Positions 36,096-44,821 of a stretch of DNA of 64,000 nucleotides are shown here, piece by piece. The position numbers and the translations under genes were made by a program. This stretch comes from Streptomyces qinglanensis (GTDB taxonomy: Bacteria > Actinomycetota > Actinomycetes > Streptomycetales > Streptomycetaceae), in the NCBI RefSeq assembly GCF_900111245.1, contig NZ_FOGO01000017.1, positions 108,523 through 172,522 of the forward strand, written 5' to 3'. Every line of letters begins with the position of its first letter. The stretch's first letter is position 1. The notes below the pieces were generated by a model. It was not told the origin of the DNA. It was given only the letters and a program-made list of their open reading frames with translations, and made no database searches.

Positions 36096-36477
36096 TTCCA
36101 CCCGTCGGCCGGACACCGGACACGGCACGCCGCGGTTCCTCGGACGCCCGCCGAGCCAGAAACCCGGCGCTCGCCGTGAACTTTCCGCGCGGAGCCGCCA
36201 TCGAACGTCACGTGCAGAACACCGCAGCAGAGGGACGGACGCGCTCCGCTCCCGCATCGTCGTCCGCTCCGCCCGACACGCTCCGCTCCACGCGGCCCGC
36301 CGGCCGGTCGCGGGAACCGTCGGGGCCGGCCCGGCTGCCGCGCCGGTGCCGTCTCCGCGCTGCGGTCCGATGCCGGCGCTCCGCCGCGCCGGGCACCTGC
36401 GCACCACCCGCAGCAGCAGGCTGCCGGCCCACCTTTCAGCCGACCGTCCCGACCCACAGCACCGGATATGAGGACCC
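36096..36477. other. 382-bp intergenic region, no gene seen
   Basis: Between the terminator of the DUF2165 gene and the glycosyltransferase start. Frames here lack credible protein composition. A ribosome site (GAGG) ends the region. I see no clear promoter box or repeat. Confidence 0.4.
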
Positions 36478-37731
36478 ATGCACATCTCGTTTCTGATCTT
36501 CAGCGCGTACGGGATGGGCGGGACGGTCCGCACCACCTTCAACCTGGCGGAGGCGCTGTCCGAGCAGCACGACGTGGAGGTCGTGTCGGTCTTCCGGTAC
36601 CGGGACAGACTGTTCTTCGAACCGGGCGAGCGCGTACGGCTGAGTTCGCTGGTCGACATGCGCCGGAACCGGCCGACCTACGAGGGCGACGATCCCGAAC
36701 ACGCCCGTCCTGCCCAGGTCTTCCCCGCGGCCGACGGCCAGTACTCGCGGCACAGCGCGCTGACGGACCGCCGGATCGGCGCCTACCTCAGAAACACCGA
36801 GGCGGACGTCGTGATCGGCACCCGGCCCGGACTCAACGTGCACGTGGCCCGGCAGACGCGACGCGGCCCGGTACGGCTGGGGCAGGAGCACCTCACCCTC
36901 GCCACGCACTCCGTGCGGCTCAAGCGCCTGCTGCGCCGCACCTATCCCCGGCTGGACGCGGTCACCACGGTGACCGAAGCCGACGCGCGCGACTACCGCA
37001 GCACGCTGTGCCTGCCCGGCGTGCGCGTCGAAGGGCTCCCCAACAGCGTGCCCCAGCCGCAGGTCAGTCCGACGGACGGCAGCGGCAAGTGGGTCGTGGC
37101 CGCGGGGCGGCTGGCCCCAGCCAAGCGCTACGACGTGCTCATACGCGCCTTCGCCGAGGTCGCCCGGGAACGCCCCGACTGGGGTCTGCGCATCTACGGC
37201 CACGGCCGGGAGCACGACAAGCTGCGCAAGCTCATCGACGAACTCGGCCTCTACAACCACGTCTTCCTGATGGGCTCGGCCAACCCCATCGAGGCCGAGT
37301 GGGTGAAAGGCGCTGTCTGCGCCGTCACCTCGAGCCTCGAATCGTTCGGGATGACCATCGTCGAGGCGATGCGGTGCGGGCTTCCGGTCGTGGCCACCGA
37401 CTGCCCGCACGGACCCGGGGAGATCATCCGGCACGGCGAGGACGGGCTCCTGGTGCCCACAGGTGATGTGGGCGCGATCTCCGGTGCCCTGTTGCGGCTG
37501 ATCAACGACGAGGGTCTGCGCACACGTATGGGGCGGGCCGCGCTCACCGCATCGGCCCGGTTCGACCCGGCGCACCTGGCCGCCCGGTACGAGGACCTGC
37601 TGACCCCGCTGGTGAACCGCCGGTCGGGCACGCTGCACCGAGCCCGCGGCAGCCTGCTCGGCGGGGCGTACACGGCTCGGGAGGCAGCCCGCTCGGGAGC
37701 CGGATACGCCCTCAGGGCAGCCCGGAGGTGA
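36478..37731 (+). CDS. GT4-family glycosyltransferase
   Basis: A 417-residue GT-B retaining glycosyltransferase. The N-terminal acceptor domain starts with ISFLIFSAYGMGGTVRTTFN (glycine-rich loop after strand 1); the C-terminal nucleotide-sugar domain has VVAAGRLAPAKRYDVLIRAF and the E-x7-E motif ESFGMTIVEAMRCGLPVVAT. It is cytosolic or membrane-peripheral; the C-terminal 30 residues are Arg/Ala-rich and could bind membrane phospholipid. It resembles Streptomyces transferases linked to cell-surface glycans, but it is a lone gene, so acceptor and donor are unknown. ATG 36478 has GAGG upstream. Confidence 0.9.
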   Translation: MHISFLIFSAYGMGGTVRTTFNLAEALSEQHDVEVVSVFRYRDRLFFEPGERVRLSSLVDMRRNRPTYEGDDPEHARPAQVFPAADGQYSRHSALTDRRIGAYLRNTEADVVIGTRPGLNVHVARQTRRGPVRLGQEHLTLATHSVRLKRLLRRTYPRLDAVTTVTEADARDYRSTLCLPGVRVEGLPNSVPQPQVSPTDGSGKWVVAAGRLAPAKRYDVLIRAFAEVARERPDWGLRIYGHGREHDKLRKLIDELGLYNHVFLMGSANPIEAEWVKGAVCAVTSSLESFGMTIVEAMRCGLPVVATDCPHGPGEIIRHGEDGLLVPTGDVGAISGALLRLINDEGLRTRMGRAALTASARFDPAHLAARYEDLLTPLVNRRSGTLHRARGSLLGGAYTAREAARSGAGYALRAARR

Positions 37732-37789
37732 CCCGGCGGGCCCGGCACCCCGCAGGGGCGGAGCAGGGCCGGCCGGCGGTGCTCCGGGG

Positions 37790-37849
37790 CCCGGCGGGGC
37801 TCCCGGCGGGGTTCCCGGCAGGGCTCTCGGCAGGGCTCCCGGCAGGGCG
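37790..37849. repeat. Five 12-bp tandem repeats
   Basis: Five consecutive 12-bp units of consensus CCCGGCAGGGCT in noncoding DNA between two convergent genes. Units differ by one or two bases. They are too short and unspaced to be CRISPR. Confidence 0.85.
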
Positions 37850-37911
37850 AAGCGGCGGCCGGGGCACCGGCTGCCGCTCGGTACGGCGGTCTCCGCGGCC
37901 TGCGGGGTGCG

Positions 37912-37983
37912 GATTCCGCGAGTCCGCAGGGGGACGATTCCACGGGTCCGCGGGGGGCGGATTCCGCGCGCCCGCCGGGTGCT
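37912..37983. repeat. Three 24-bp tandem repeats
   Basis: Three adjacent 24-bp units beginning GATTCC (37912, 37936, 37960), each with several differences, lie in the same 301-bp noncoding gap as the 12-bp repeats. They look like a decaying minisatellite. No coding frame over them is supported. Confidence 0.75.
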
Positions 37984-38032
37984 GCGGGCGGGCACGCGTG
38001 CCGGAGTCCACGGGTGTCCGCCGGTCCGGGGG

Positions 38033-38692
38033 TCAGGACTCCTCGGAGGTGGCCGGCCCGGCGGCCTCCCAGACGAATCCGTCCGGGTCGGTGAAGGAGT
38101 CCGCCGTGCCGCCGAGGACGATGCGGTGCGATCCGGTGCCGTCGGCGGGGACGCCGAGGTCCTTGGCCAGGCCGGGGCGCTTGTACAGCGCCAGCTTGAC
38201 GGGACTGGACGCGCCGCAGGCGAACTCGGCGTACTTGCCGCCGAAACTCTTGGCCACGGCCAGTCCCCGGCCGACGTAGAACTGCTTGGTGGCCTTCACG
38301 TCCTGGACGCCCAGGAGGAGGACCATCTCGTCGATCTCGCGAGTGGCCGGGCCGGTGTCCTTCTTCGCGGAGGTCGCGACCTTCCAGATCGTCCCGTCCG
38401 GCGCCTGGACGACGCCTCCGTAGCCCCACAGCGACTTCGCCGCGGGCTTGAGCACGGCGGCACCGGCGTCCGCGGCGGCGGCGAGGAAGCTGTCGACGGT
38501 GGCCGGACGGGAGACCGTGAGCGCCAGGGTGAAGCCGCGGAACCCGCTGGAGTGCCCCGCGGAGCGCCGCAGGCGGATGCGCGACTCCACCCCGAAGGCG
38601 GTGTAGAAGCGGCGGGCGGAGTCGGGGTCGGCCACCTCGAGGGTGACCGAGGCGAGAGAGACGTCGGCTGCGGTGGAAGCGGTGATTGCCAT
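38033..38692 (-). CDS. VOC-superfamily (glyoxalase-like) protein
   Basis: A 219-residue protein with two tandem beta-alpha-beta-beta-beta units (about 10-105 and 115-210). Strand patterns such as SLASVTLEVADPDSARRFY and the closing FTDPDGFVWEAA are typical of vicinal-oxygen-chelate folds. Family metal ligands (His/Glu) are not clearly placed, so a binding or non-enzymatic role is possible. ATG 38692 follows GAGGTCC. The HxlR-type regulator lies 91 bp upstream on the same strand. Confidence 0.85.
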   Translation of the reverse strand: MAITASTAADVSLASVTLEVADPDSARRFYTAFGVESRIRLRRSAGHSSGFRGFTLALTVSRPATVDSFLAAAADAGAAVLKPAAKSLWGYGGVVQAPDGTIWKVATSAKKDTGPATREIDEMVLLLGVQDVKATKQFYVGRGLAVAKSFGGKYAEFACGASSPVKLALYKRPGLAKDLGVPADGTGSHRIVLGGTADSFTDPDGFVWEAAGPATSEES

Positions 38693-38783
38693 GGACCTCA
38701 CGCTAGGAGGAACCCCACGGGCGGGGCTTCTCGATTCCTGACCGCTTGGGGGCGTGCTCCGGACGCGCGCCCCGGAGCGGCTC

Positions 38784-39167
38784 TCAGGCGTCGAAGCGGC
38801 GGCGCGCCTCCTCGATGTGCGCCAGGTGCCGCTGGGTCCAGCCGCACATCGCGTCGACCGTGCCGCGCAGGGCCCGGCCCGGTTCGGTCAGGGTGTACTC
38901 GACCCGCGGCGGCACGGTCGGATACACCGTGCGGTCGACCAGGCCGTCCCGCTCCAGTCTGCGCAGGTTCTGGGTGAGCATCTTCTGACTCACTCCCTCG
39001 ACCTCCTTGCGCAGTTCGCTGAAGCGCAGGGTGCGCTCGCCGAGTGCCTCGACGATCAGGAGCGCCCACTTGTTGGCGATGTCGGAGAAGATCTCCCGCG
39101 CCAGGGAGTCGGCGCGCCTCAGGTCGGCGTCCTCGGGCAGGCCCTCGAGTCGCTGCTTGGTCGCCAT
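38784..39167 (-). CDS. HxlR-family winged-helix regulator
   Basis: A 127-residue regulator with one winged helix-turn-helix. The HxlR hallmark runs from FSDIANKWALLIVEALGE through LRFSELRKEVEGVSQKMLTQ to VPPRVEYTLTEPGRAL. Such proteins often sense reactive electrophiles through an N-terminal Cys, but the only Cys here is at MCGWTQ near the C-terminus. It probably controls itself and the VOC gene 91 bp downstream on the same strand. Confidence 0.92.
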   Translation of the reverse strand: MATKQRLEGLPEDADLRRADSLAREIFSDIANKWALLIVEALGERTLRFSELRKEVEGVSQKMLTQNLRRLERDGLVDRTVYPTVPPRVEYTLTEPGRALRGTVDAMCGWTQRHLAHIEEARRRFDA

Positions 39168-39367
39168 CAGGTTCTTCCCCCGCCGAGTCGTACGTTCTTC
39201 CAGGTCCGCCGCCACTCTCCTACGGCTGGCCGGTATCCGCCACGGCGCACGGCGCGGCCGGGGACATCCGCAGCGTCCCGGGGCGCCCGGTCCGCCTCGG
39301 CCCCGCGAGTCCGCGGCGCCACGGCGCCCCGCCTTCTCCACCGCCGCCGCCCCGCACGGCGAGCGGG

Positions 39368-40129
39368 TCAGGAGCGGCGGCGGGGCCCGCCGCGCCTGGT
39401 GCCCTTGGCCCGTCCGGCGCCGCTCCGCGGATTCCTGCCGGTCTGCTTGCCGGGAGCGGGCTTGCGGCGGGGGGCGGACTGCTCCGTGCGCCGCTGCCCG
39501 GGCTGCGGCTCGGGCGCCTTGCGGCCCCGGGTGCTGTTGGGGGTGCGGCCGCGCACGATGCCGATGAAGTCCTCGACCATGTCGGTGGTGCGCTCTTCCG
39601 GCCAGGAGAGCGCGACCTGCGAGACGGGCGCGTCCGTGACGGGTCGGTAGGTGAGGTCCCGGCGGTGGTGCAGCCGGGCGAGGGACTGGGGGACGATCAG
39701 GAGCCCCACCCCGGCGGCGACCAGTTCGACGGCGTCGGCGGTGGTGGCCGGACGCTCCAGGGCGGGCTGCCCGGGCCGCTGCTCCCAGGCCAGGACCTCG
39801 TCCAAGGGGTGCAGCACGATCTCGTCGGCCAGTTCGTCGAGGGTCACCTCGTCCGCCGCGGTCACCAGGTGGTCCGTGGGGACGACGACCACCGTCGTCT
39901 CGGTGTACAGCGGGATCGCGCTGAAGCGGGAGCGGTCGACGGGCAGCCGCACGAAACCCGCGTCCGCGGCGCCGTCCGCCAGCAGGCCGGGGGCGTCGGC
40001 GGCGGTCGCGGAGACGAGGTGCAGCGGGATGTCCGGCAGCCGCTCTCCCCAGATCCGCACCCATTTCGCGGGTGTCACGCCGGGGACGTACGCGAGGCGG
40101 AACGACGGTGGGGTTTCCGAGCCTGTCAC
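39368..40129 (-). CDS. LysR-type substrate-binding domain protein lacking the HTH
   Basis: A 253-residue protein that begins directly at the sensor domain of LysR regulators (SFRLAYVPGVTPAKWVRIWG, VELVAAGVGLLIVPQSLARL) with no DNA-binding helix. The last 60 residues are a disordered Arg/Lys/Pro/Gly-rich tail, which could bind DNA or RNA non-specifically. It starts with GTG 40129. The divergent partner is the DUF5997 gene 58 bp away, and that pair recurs in Streptomyces. DUF5997 itself is DNA-binding-like in composition, so the two may form a split regulator; that is inference. Confidence 0.82.
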   Translation of the reverse strand: MTGSETPPSFRLAYVPGVTPAKWVRIWGERLPDIPLHLVSATAADAPGLLADGAADAGFVRLPVDRSRFSAIPLYTETTVVVVPTDHLVTAADEVTLDELADEIVLHPLDEVLAWEQRPGQPALERPATTADAVELVAAGVGLLIVPQSLARLHHRRDLTYRPVTDAPVSQVALSWPEERTTDMVEDFIGIVRGRTPNSTRGRKAPEPQPGQRRTEQSAPRRKPAPGKQTGRNPRSGAGRAKGTRRGGPRRRS

Positions 40130-40187
40130 GTCGCCAGGTTACCGGGCGCGGTCGAGTGCACCGGAGGTGATCGATACCCTGGACCGC

Positions 40188-40592
40188 ATGACGTCGCACA
40201 AGACCACCCAGACCATGAAGCCCGCGACCGCGGCGAAGAAGCTGGGTGTGTACCTCGAAGCCACCCCCGCCGAGTTCCAGGAGGGCGTGGTCTCGCGCGA
40301 CGAGCTGAACGCTCTGCAGGCCGAGCCGCCCCAGTGGCTCCTGGACCTGCGGCGCAACGGCCCGCACCCGCGGCCCGTGGTCGCGGCGAAGCTGGGGGTC
40401 TCCATCTCCGGTCTCGCGCGCGGAGGCGTCACCGAGGCCCTGACCACCGAGCGGATCGAGGCGCTCAAGGCGGAGAACCCCGAGTGGCTGCAGAAGGAGC
40501 GCGCCACTCAGGCCGAGGTGCGCAAGGAGGCGGCCCGGCTCAAGGCGAAGAAGGCCGGACGCGACGCGGAGACGGACGCCCCGCGCCGCTGA
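40188..40592 (+). CDS. DUF5997 family protein
   Basis: A 134-residue protein matching the DUF5997 pattern: TMKPATAAKKLGVYLEATP, EFQEGVVSRDELNAL, PPQWLLDLRRNGPHPRPVVA and KLGVSISGLARGGVTEALT, ending in a Lys/Arg/Glu-rich helix. The KLGVSISGLARGG block resembles a small helix-turn-helix. The family function is unknown. It is divergent from an HTH-less LysR-domain gene. The start at 40188 follows GGAGG about 20 nt upstream, with a possible short leader. Confidence 0.85.
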   Translation: MTSHKTTQTMKPATAAKKLGVYLEATPAEFQEGVVSRDELNALQAEPPQWLLDLRRNGPHPRPVVAAKLGVSISGLARGGVTEALTTERIEALKAENPEWLQKERATQAEVRKEAARLKAKKAGRDAETDAPRR

Positions 40593-40809
40593 CCGCGCCC
40601 TCGCGCCGGGCACCGCGGATCTGCGCCGGGGGCGGTGATCCGCTCCCGGCGCGCACGGTCACCGCATCTGTCGCACCGTGTCCGCCGGCCGGCTGCACAC
40701 TGCCGGCCCTGCGGGATCGTCCCTGCTCACAGCCCCGTCCCGCAGGGCTCGCCTACGCACCCCGACCGGATCTACGCTGGTATCAGCCGTTCTGGACGTA
40801 GGTGCGGAT

Positions 40810-41931
40810 ATGTCGGAAACAGTGACAACTGTCATCGTCGTCGTAGCACTGCTAGCAGCGATGGGTGTGCTGTCAGCGGTTCGCATCATCAAACAGTACG
40901 AACGTGGCGTCGTGCTGCGTCTCGGCCGCCTGCACAAGGACATCCGCGGCCCCGGACTGACCTTGATCGTTCCCGTCGTCGACCGGCTGCGCAAGGTGAG
41001 CATGCAGATCATCACCATGCCGGTCCCCGCGCAGGAGGGCATCACCCGCGACAACGTGACCGTGCGGGTGGACGCAGTGGTCTACTTCAAGGTCGTGAAG
41101 CCGGCGGACGCGGTCATCCGGGTGGAGGACTACCAGTTCGCGGTCTCCCAGATGGCCCAGACCTCGCTGCGGTCGATCATCGGGAAGAGTGATCTGGACG
41201 ATCTGCTCTCCAACCGGGAGAAGCTCAACCAGGGCCTGGAGCTGATGATCGACAGCCCCGCGGTCGACTGGGGTGTGCAGATCGACCGGGTGGAGATCAA
41301 GGACGTGTCGCTGCCCGACACCATGAAGCGGTCCATGGCACGCCAGGCCGAGGCCCATCGGGAGCGGCGGGCACGGATCATCAACGCGGACGCGGAGCTC
41401 CAGGCGTCCAAGCGGCTGGCGGAAGCCGCACAGCAGATGTCCGGGCAGCCCTCGGCGCTGCAACTGCGGCTGCTCCAGACCATCACGGCGGTCGCCGCCG
41501 AGAAGAACTCCACACTCGTGCTGCCCTTCCCCGTCGAGCTGCTGCGCTTCCTGGAGCGGGCGCAGCCGGAGTCCGACGAGGCTTCGTCGGCCCCGGGCAC
41601 CACAGCGGACGAGGCGCCGGTGGCGGTGGGCGGCGGACCGGCGCGCAGCGCGACAGCAGCAGAGGCGCGAGACCGGCCGGACGGGGATGTCGCCCCGACG
41701 TTCCGGTCCGCGGCCCGGGCGGCCCGCTCCGCGGTCGAGGACGAGCCCGAAGCATTCACCGGCGCACTGCCGCCGGACCCCGCCGCTCCCCTCCGGGACC
41801 CGGCCATGGTCCTGCCGGAACTGCAGGTGACCGGGTTGCCCACGGCCGAGTCGGCGCCTTCGGGCGGGAGGCCGGAGGAGACCGCGCACACCGGGCACCG
41901 CCGCAGGCGCCGCACCGGCAACCGGACCTGA
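40810..41931 (+). CDS. SPFH/band-7 domain protein (slipin/stomatin type)
   Basis: A 373-residue protein: one N-terminal helix (about 6-25), then the band-7 domain (about 28-240) with QYERGVVLRLGRLHKDIRGP and the DVSLPDTMKRSMARQAEAHR coiled stretch typical of slipins, then a disordered 115-residue tail that is acidic and proline-rich and ends in Arg-rich HRRRRRTGNRT. It should form membrane-bound oligomeric scaffolds. In many bacteria slipins pair with an NfeD protein, but none is adjacent. ATG 40810 has AGGTG upstream. Confidence 0.92.
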   Translation: MSETVTTVIVVVALLAAMGVLSAVRIIKQYERGVVLRLGRLHKDIRGPGLTLIVPVVDRLRKVSMQIITMPVPAQEGITRDNVTVRVDAVVYFKVVKPADAVIRVEDYQFAVSQMAQTSLRSIIGKSDLDDLLSNREKLNQGLELMIDSPAVDWGVQIDRVEIKDVSLPDTMKRSMARQAEAHRERRARIINADAELQASKRLAEAAQQMSGQPSALQLRLLQTITAVAAEKNSTLVLPFPVELLRFLERAQPESDEASSAPGTTADEAPVAVGGGPARSATAAEARDRPDGDVAPTFRSAARAARSAVEDEPEAFTGALPPDPAAPLRDPAMVLPELQVTGLPTAESAPSGGRPEETAHTGHRRRRRTGNRT

Positions 41932-42037
41932 GGGGCGCCCGGAATCCGCTCGCGCATTCTCACCGGTTTCTCACCGGGCACGGAAGGCCACCGAGCGCAT
42001 CCCTCGTAGCCTGGGAAGATGAGGAGGCGCATAGGCC

Positions 42038-42517
42038 ATGAGCAACGGCGGCAGCCGGGCCGGGGAACCGGAGGGTGACCACGGCGGCGGGCCCGACCCC
42101 CGGAACCGGGCCGGGGACGAGGCGGATCCCCGCGCCGACGCCCCGCATCCGTCCCAGGAATCCCAGGAGCCCGAGCCGTCCGAGAGGCCCGAACAGTACG
42201 GGGCCGACGAAGAGGCCGACGAAGAGGCCGGGGAATCCGAGCAGCCCGAGGGGCTCGGCCGTACCGAACTCACGAACGAGGAGGTCGAGTCGGTCGAGTT
42301 CGGCGAGGCTTTCATCCGTGCGGCGGACGTGACCGAGCCGGCGGCACGGACCCGGGAGCTGGCGGCCCGATGGGACCGGGAGGGATACCCCGAGCGGGAA
42401 CCGTGGCGCTCCGACGAGCCGCCCGCCGGCTGGTTCTGGAGCCGGTCCCGGCGCAGCGGCCGCGAACGGCGCCGCGGGCGGCGTCGCTGGCCCTGGAGAC
42501 GACGGCGCGAGGACTGA
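42038..42517 (+). CDS. Hypothetical charge-polar protein
   Basis: Unrecognised 159-residue protein with a strong GAGGAGG ribosome site before ATG 42038. It is sharply polarised: the first 75 residues are acidic, Pro/Glu-rich and probably disordered; residues 76-135 form a folded-looking segment (LTNEEVESVEFGEAFIRAAD through EPPAGWFWSR); and the last 25 residues are dominated by Arg (RRRGRRRWPWRRRRED). The C-terminus could bind nucleic acid or acidic lipid. Not in an obvious operon. Confidence 0.72.
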   Translation: MSNGGSRAGEPEGDHGGGPDPRNRAGDEADPRADAPHPSQESQEPEPSERPEQYGADEEADEEAGESEQPEGLGRTELTNEEVESVEFGEAFIRAADVTEPAARTRELAARWDREGYPEREPWRSDEPPAGWFWSRSRRSGRERRRGRRRWPWRRRRED

Positions 42518-42570
42518 ACCGGCCGGGCGCCGAGCGGGGCGACAGCGCCCGGCGCGGGACCGACGGCCGC

Positions 42571-42587
42571 TATAGGGTGGAGTCGTG
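42571..42587 (+). promoter_or_regulatory. Probable leaderless promoter of the DUF1697 gene
   Basis: TATAGGGT at 42571-42578 is a good -10 box whose expected start site falls at the GTG start codon (42585). There is no ribosome site, consistent with leaderless translation. Confidence 0.5.
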
Positions 42588-43142
42588 CGAACGATGTACG
42601 CCGCTCTCCTGCGGGGGATCAATGTGGGCGGCAACCGGAAGGTCCCGATGGCCGAACTGCGGGAGCTGCTCGGCGGTCTGGGACACGCTGCGGTACGCAC
42701 CCACCTCAACAGCGGCAACGCGGTCTTCAGCAGTGACACGTCCGACGAGGACGCGCTCGCGGCCGAACTGGAGGAGGCGCTCGAACAGCGCTTCGGCTTC
42801 CACGTCGCCTGCATGGTGCGCGGTGCGGAGTATCTGCGGGACGTACGCGACGCCTGCCCCTTCCCCACCGACCCCGCCCACGGTGTCGGTGGCAAGGAGC
42901 TGCATGTCGTCTTCTGCTCCCGTTCCGTCCCCGCCGAACGGCTGGCCTCGCTCGACGCCGCGGCCTACCTCCCCGAGGAGGTACGCGCGGGGGACCGGGC
43001 GCTGTACCTGTACACGCCCGGCGGCCTGGGCACCTCCCGGCTCTCCCCCGCCCTGCACCGCCCCGGAGTGCTCGGCGGTGTCGACGCGACGTCCCGCAAC
43101 TGGAACACCGTGACAGCACTCGTCGAGCTGACCCGCGACTGA
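42585..43142 (+). CDS. DUF1697 family protein
   Basis: A 185-residue protein with the DUF1697 signature MYAALLRGINVGGNRKVPM, RTHLNSGNAVF and the C-terminal SRNWNTVTAL. The family has a ferredoxin-like fold of unknown biochemical role. GTG 42585 puts the start at the probable transcription start; ATG 42594 is the other candidate and begins closer to the conserved block. It is a lone gene converging with the MOSC gene. Confidence 0.9.
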   Translation: MRTMYAALLRGINVGGNRKVPMAELRELLGGLGHAAVRTHLNSGNAVFSSDTSDEDALAAELEEALEQRFGFHVACMVRGAEYLRDVRDACPFPTDPAHGVGGKELHVVFCSRSVPAERLASLDAAAYLPEEVRAGDRALYLYTPGGLGTSRLSPALHRPGVLGGVDATSRNWNTVTALVELTRD

Positions 43143-43243
43143 CCCCCGGAACCGGTGCGCGGCCGAAGTACGCCGGAGGGTGACCGGTCGTCCTGATCGC
43201 GGGGACACGGCCGGGCCGCGGCCCGCACGGCGGGCACAGCGCG

Positions 43244-44078
43244 TCAGACGTCGCTCTCCCCCCAGGCCGTGACGTGCACCTCGTCACCGACCCGTATCCG
43301 GCCGGGGTGCAGCACCGCGTACTTCACCCCGAACGCCACCGGCCTCCCGGCGGCCCGCCGGTAGGCGGCCAGGGTGCGCAGCGGCTCCGGCCCGTCCCGT
43401 CGGCCGCCGTGCTGGTCGACCATGACGACGGCGCAGCGGGTGGCGGGTTTGGCGTAGCCGAGCGCGGCGTCGGCGACGGTGAGGCGGTGGGCGCGGTCCT
43501 CGGTGTGCGGTTCGTCCCAGCCGTCGATGACCAGGTTGGCCCGGAAGCGGTCCTCCGGCACGGCGGGGGCACCGTTCTCGGCGAGCTTCCTGTCGAGGAG
43601 GGCGAGCGTGGCGCGGGAGAGGACGTGCAGCGCGCAACTGTCGGCGTATCCGGAGGTGCCGGCGGTGCGGCCGTCGGTGACCCGGGCGTGCTCCGGCGGC
43701 ACCCGGACCAGGCGGCTCGGGGCGCGCAGCATCTCGGACAGCCACTGGGCAGCGTCCTCCCCCCTGGTCGATGCCGTGGAAGGGCTGCCCGAAGAGGTCC
43801 ACCGGGCGGCGGGGGCCGGTGGTGTCGACGGGGACGCCGAGGGGCGGCAGGCCGTCGGCCCGGAGGGTGAGGAGTTCGCCGCCGGGGCTGACGGCGGGTC
43901 GTACGAGAGCCAGACGGGGGTGGCGGCGCTGGGTGCGGAAGACCCCGTCCCTGCTGGTCACCATGAAGCTGCGGTCGTGTGCGAGTCCGGCCGGGGTGAG
44001 CGCCGCCTCGTCGGGATGCGTACCGGCGGCGCCTTTGACGGGAAAGTACGACAGCGAGGCCACGTGAGGCGTGCTCAT
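43244..44078 (-). pseudogene. MOSC-domain protein, broken by a one-base frameshift
   Basis: Two frames together make a normal MOSC protein of about 277 residues. The first (from ATG 44078) encodes the N-terminal beta-barrel domain: SLSYFPVKGAAGTHPDEA through RRPVDLFGQPFHGIDQG. The second (to stop 43244) encodes the MOSC domain: EDAAQWLSEMLRAPSRLVRV, RFRANLVIDGWDEPHTED, and the conserved Cys of PATRCAVVMVDQ. The join falls at six C residues (43759-43764); removing one C restores the frame exactly. MOSC proteins handle Mo-cofactor sulfur or reduce N-hydroxylated compounds. This is either a real inactivating or phase-variable frameshift or a base-calling error. Confidence 0.85.
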
Positions 44079-44175
44079 GATTCGGGGCGTCCGTTCCGGG
44101 AGTCGGGCGGGTCGGTTTCGGTCCTGCGGTGCCCGGCGGTGGCCGTGCCGTCGGATGGCGCCTGCCGCGGGGTGT

Positions 44176-44775
44176 TCAACGCGGTGGTTCCTGCGCGACA
44201 CCGGCGACGACCGTGGTGACGATCCTGCGGACGTCCTCGGCTTCCGGCGGGGTTCCCCGCCGGTCGGCGAACAGCATGTGGGCGGCTCCGACGAGGGTGG
44301 GGGCCAGGGTGTCGATGTCGGCGTCCGCACTCAGGCGGCCGAGTTCGCGCTCGGCCGCGAGGTAGCCGGCCAGCGCGGTGGCCGCGTCGGTCAGGATCGG
44401 CAGTCCTGCGGCTCTGGCCTCGCGCAGTCGGGCGCGCAGACCGTCCCGCGAGGTGACCAGGCCGACGACGGCCACCGCGACCGGGTCGAAGACCTCCAGC
44501 AGCTCCCGGGTGAGGTTGCGGGCGACAGTGCCGCTTCCGGCGGACGCGCGCAAGGCGGCGGCCCGGTCCTCGACACGGGCGACGCGGTCCAGCACGAGTT
44601 CGGCGAGGAAGGCGTCGAACTCGGCGAAGTGCCGGTGCAGGACGCCCTTGGCGCAGTCCGCCTCGGTGGTGACCGCGCGGCTGGTGAGCGCGCTCGGTCC
44701 GTCCCGGAGCAGGACACGCTCGGCGGCGTCGAGCAGTTGGCCGCGTACGTCGCGGAAGGCGACTCCGGTGGGCAC
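44176..44775 (-). CDS. TetR-family regulator
   Basis: A 199-residue regulator with an N-terminal TetR helix-turn-helix (about 8-55: LLDAAERVLLRDGPSALTSR and GVLHRHFAEFDAFLAEL) and a helical ligand domain. The GTG 44775 start gives the standard length; the frame runs on upstream through the operator but should not be coding. It is divergent from a methyltransferase gene, with two perfect 20-bp palindromes between them, so it most likely represses that gene and itself. Confidence 0.93.
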   Translation of the reverse strand: MPTGVAFRDVRGQLLDAAERVLLRDGPSALTSRAVTTEADCAKGVLHRHFAEFDAFLAELVLDRVARVEDRAAALRASAGSGTVARNLTRELLEVFDPVAVAVVGLVTSRDGLRARLREARAAGLPILTDAATALAGYLAAERELGRLSADADIDTLAPTLVGAAHMLFADRRGTPPEAEDVRRIVTTVVAGVAQEPPR

Positions 44776-44821
44776 CGTGCGTCTCCTCGTCTTCCCGGTC
44801 CCCCGACCCGCCGGGATTGAC

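Noticed and set aside
37790..37983. CRISPR-like repeats
   Set aside because: Units are contiguous, 12 and 24 bp, diverged and without spacers; no cas genes nearby.
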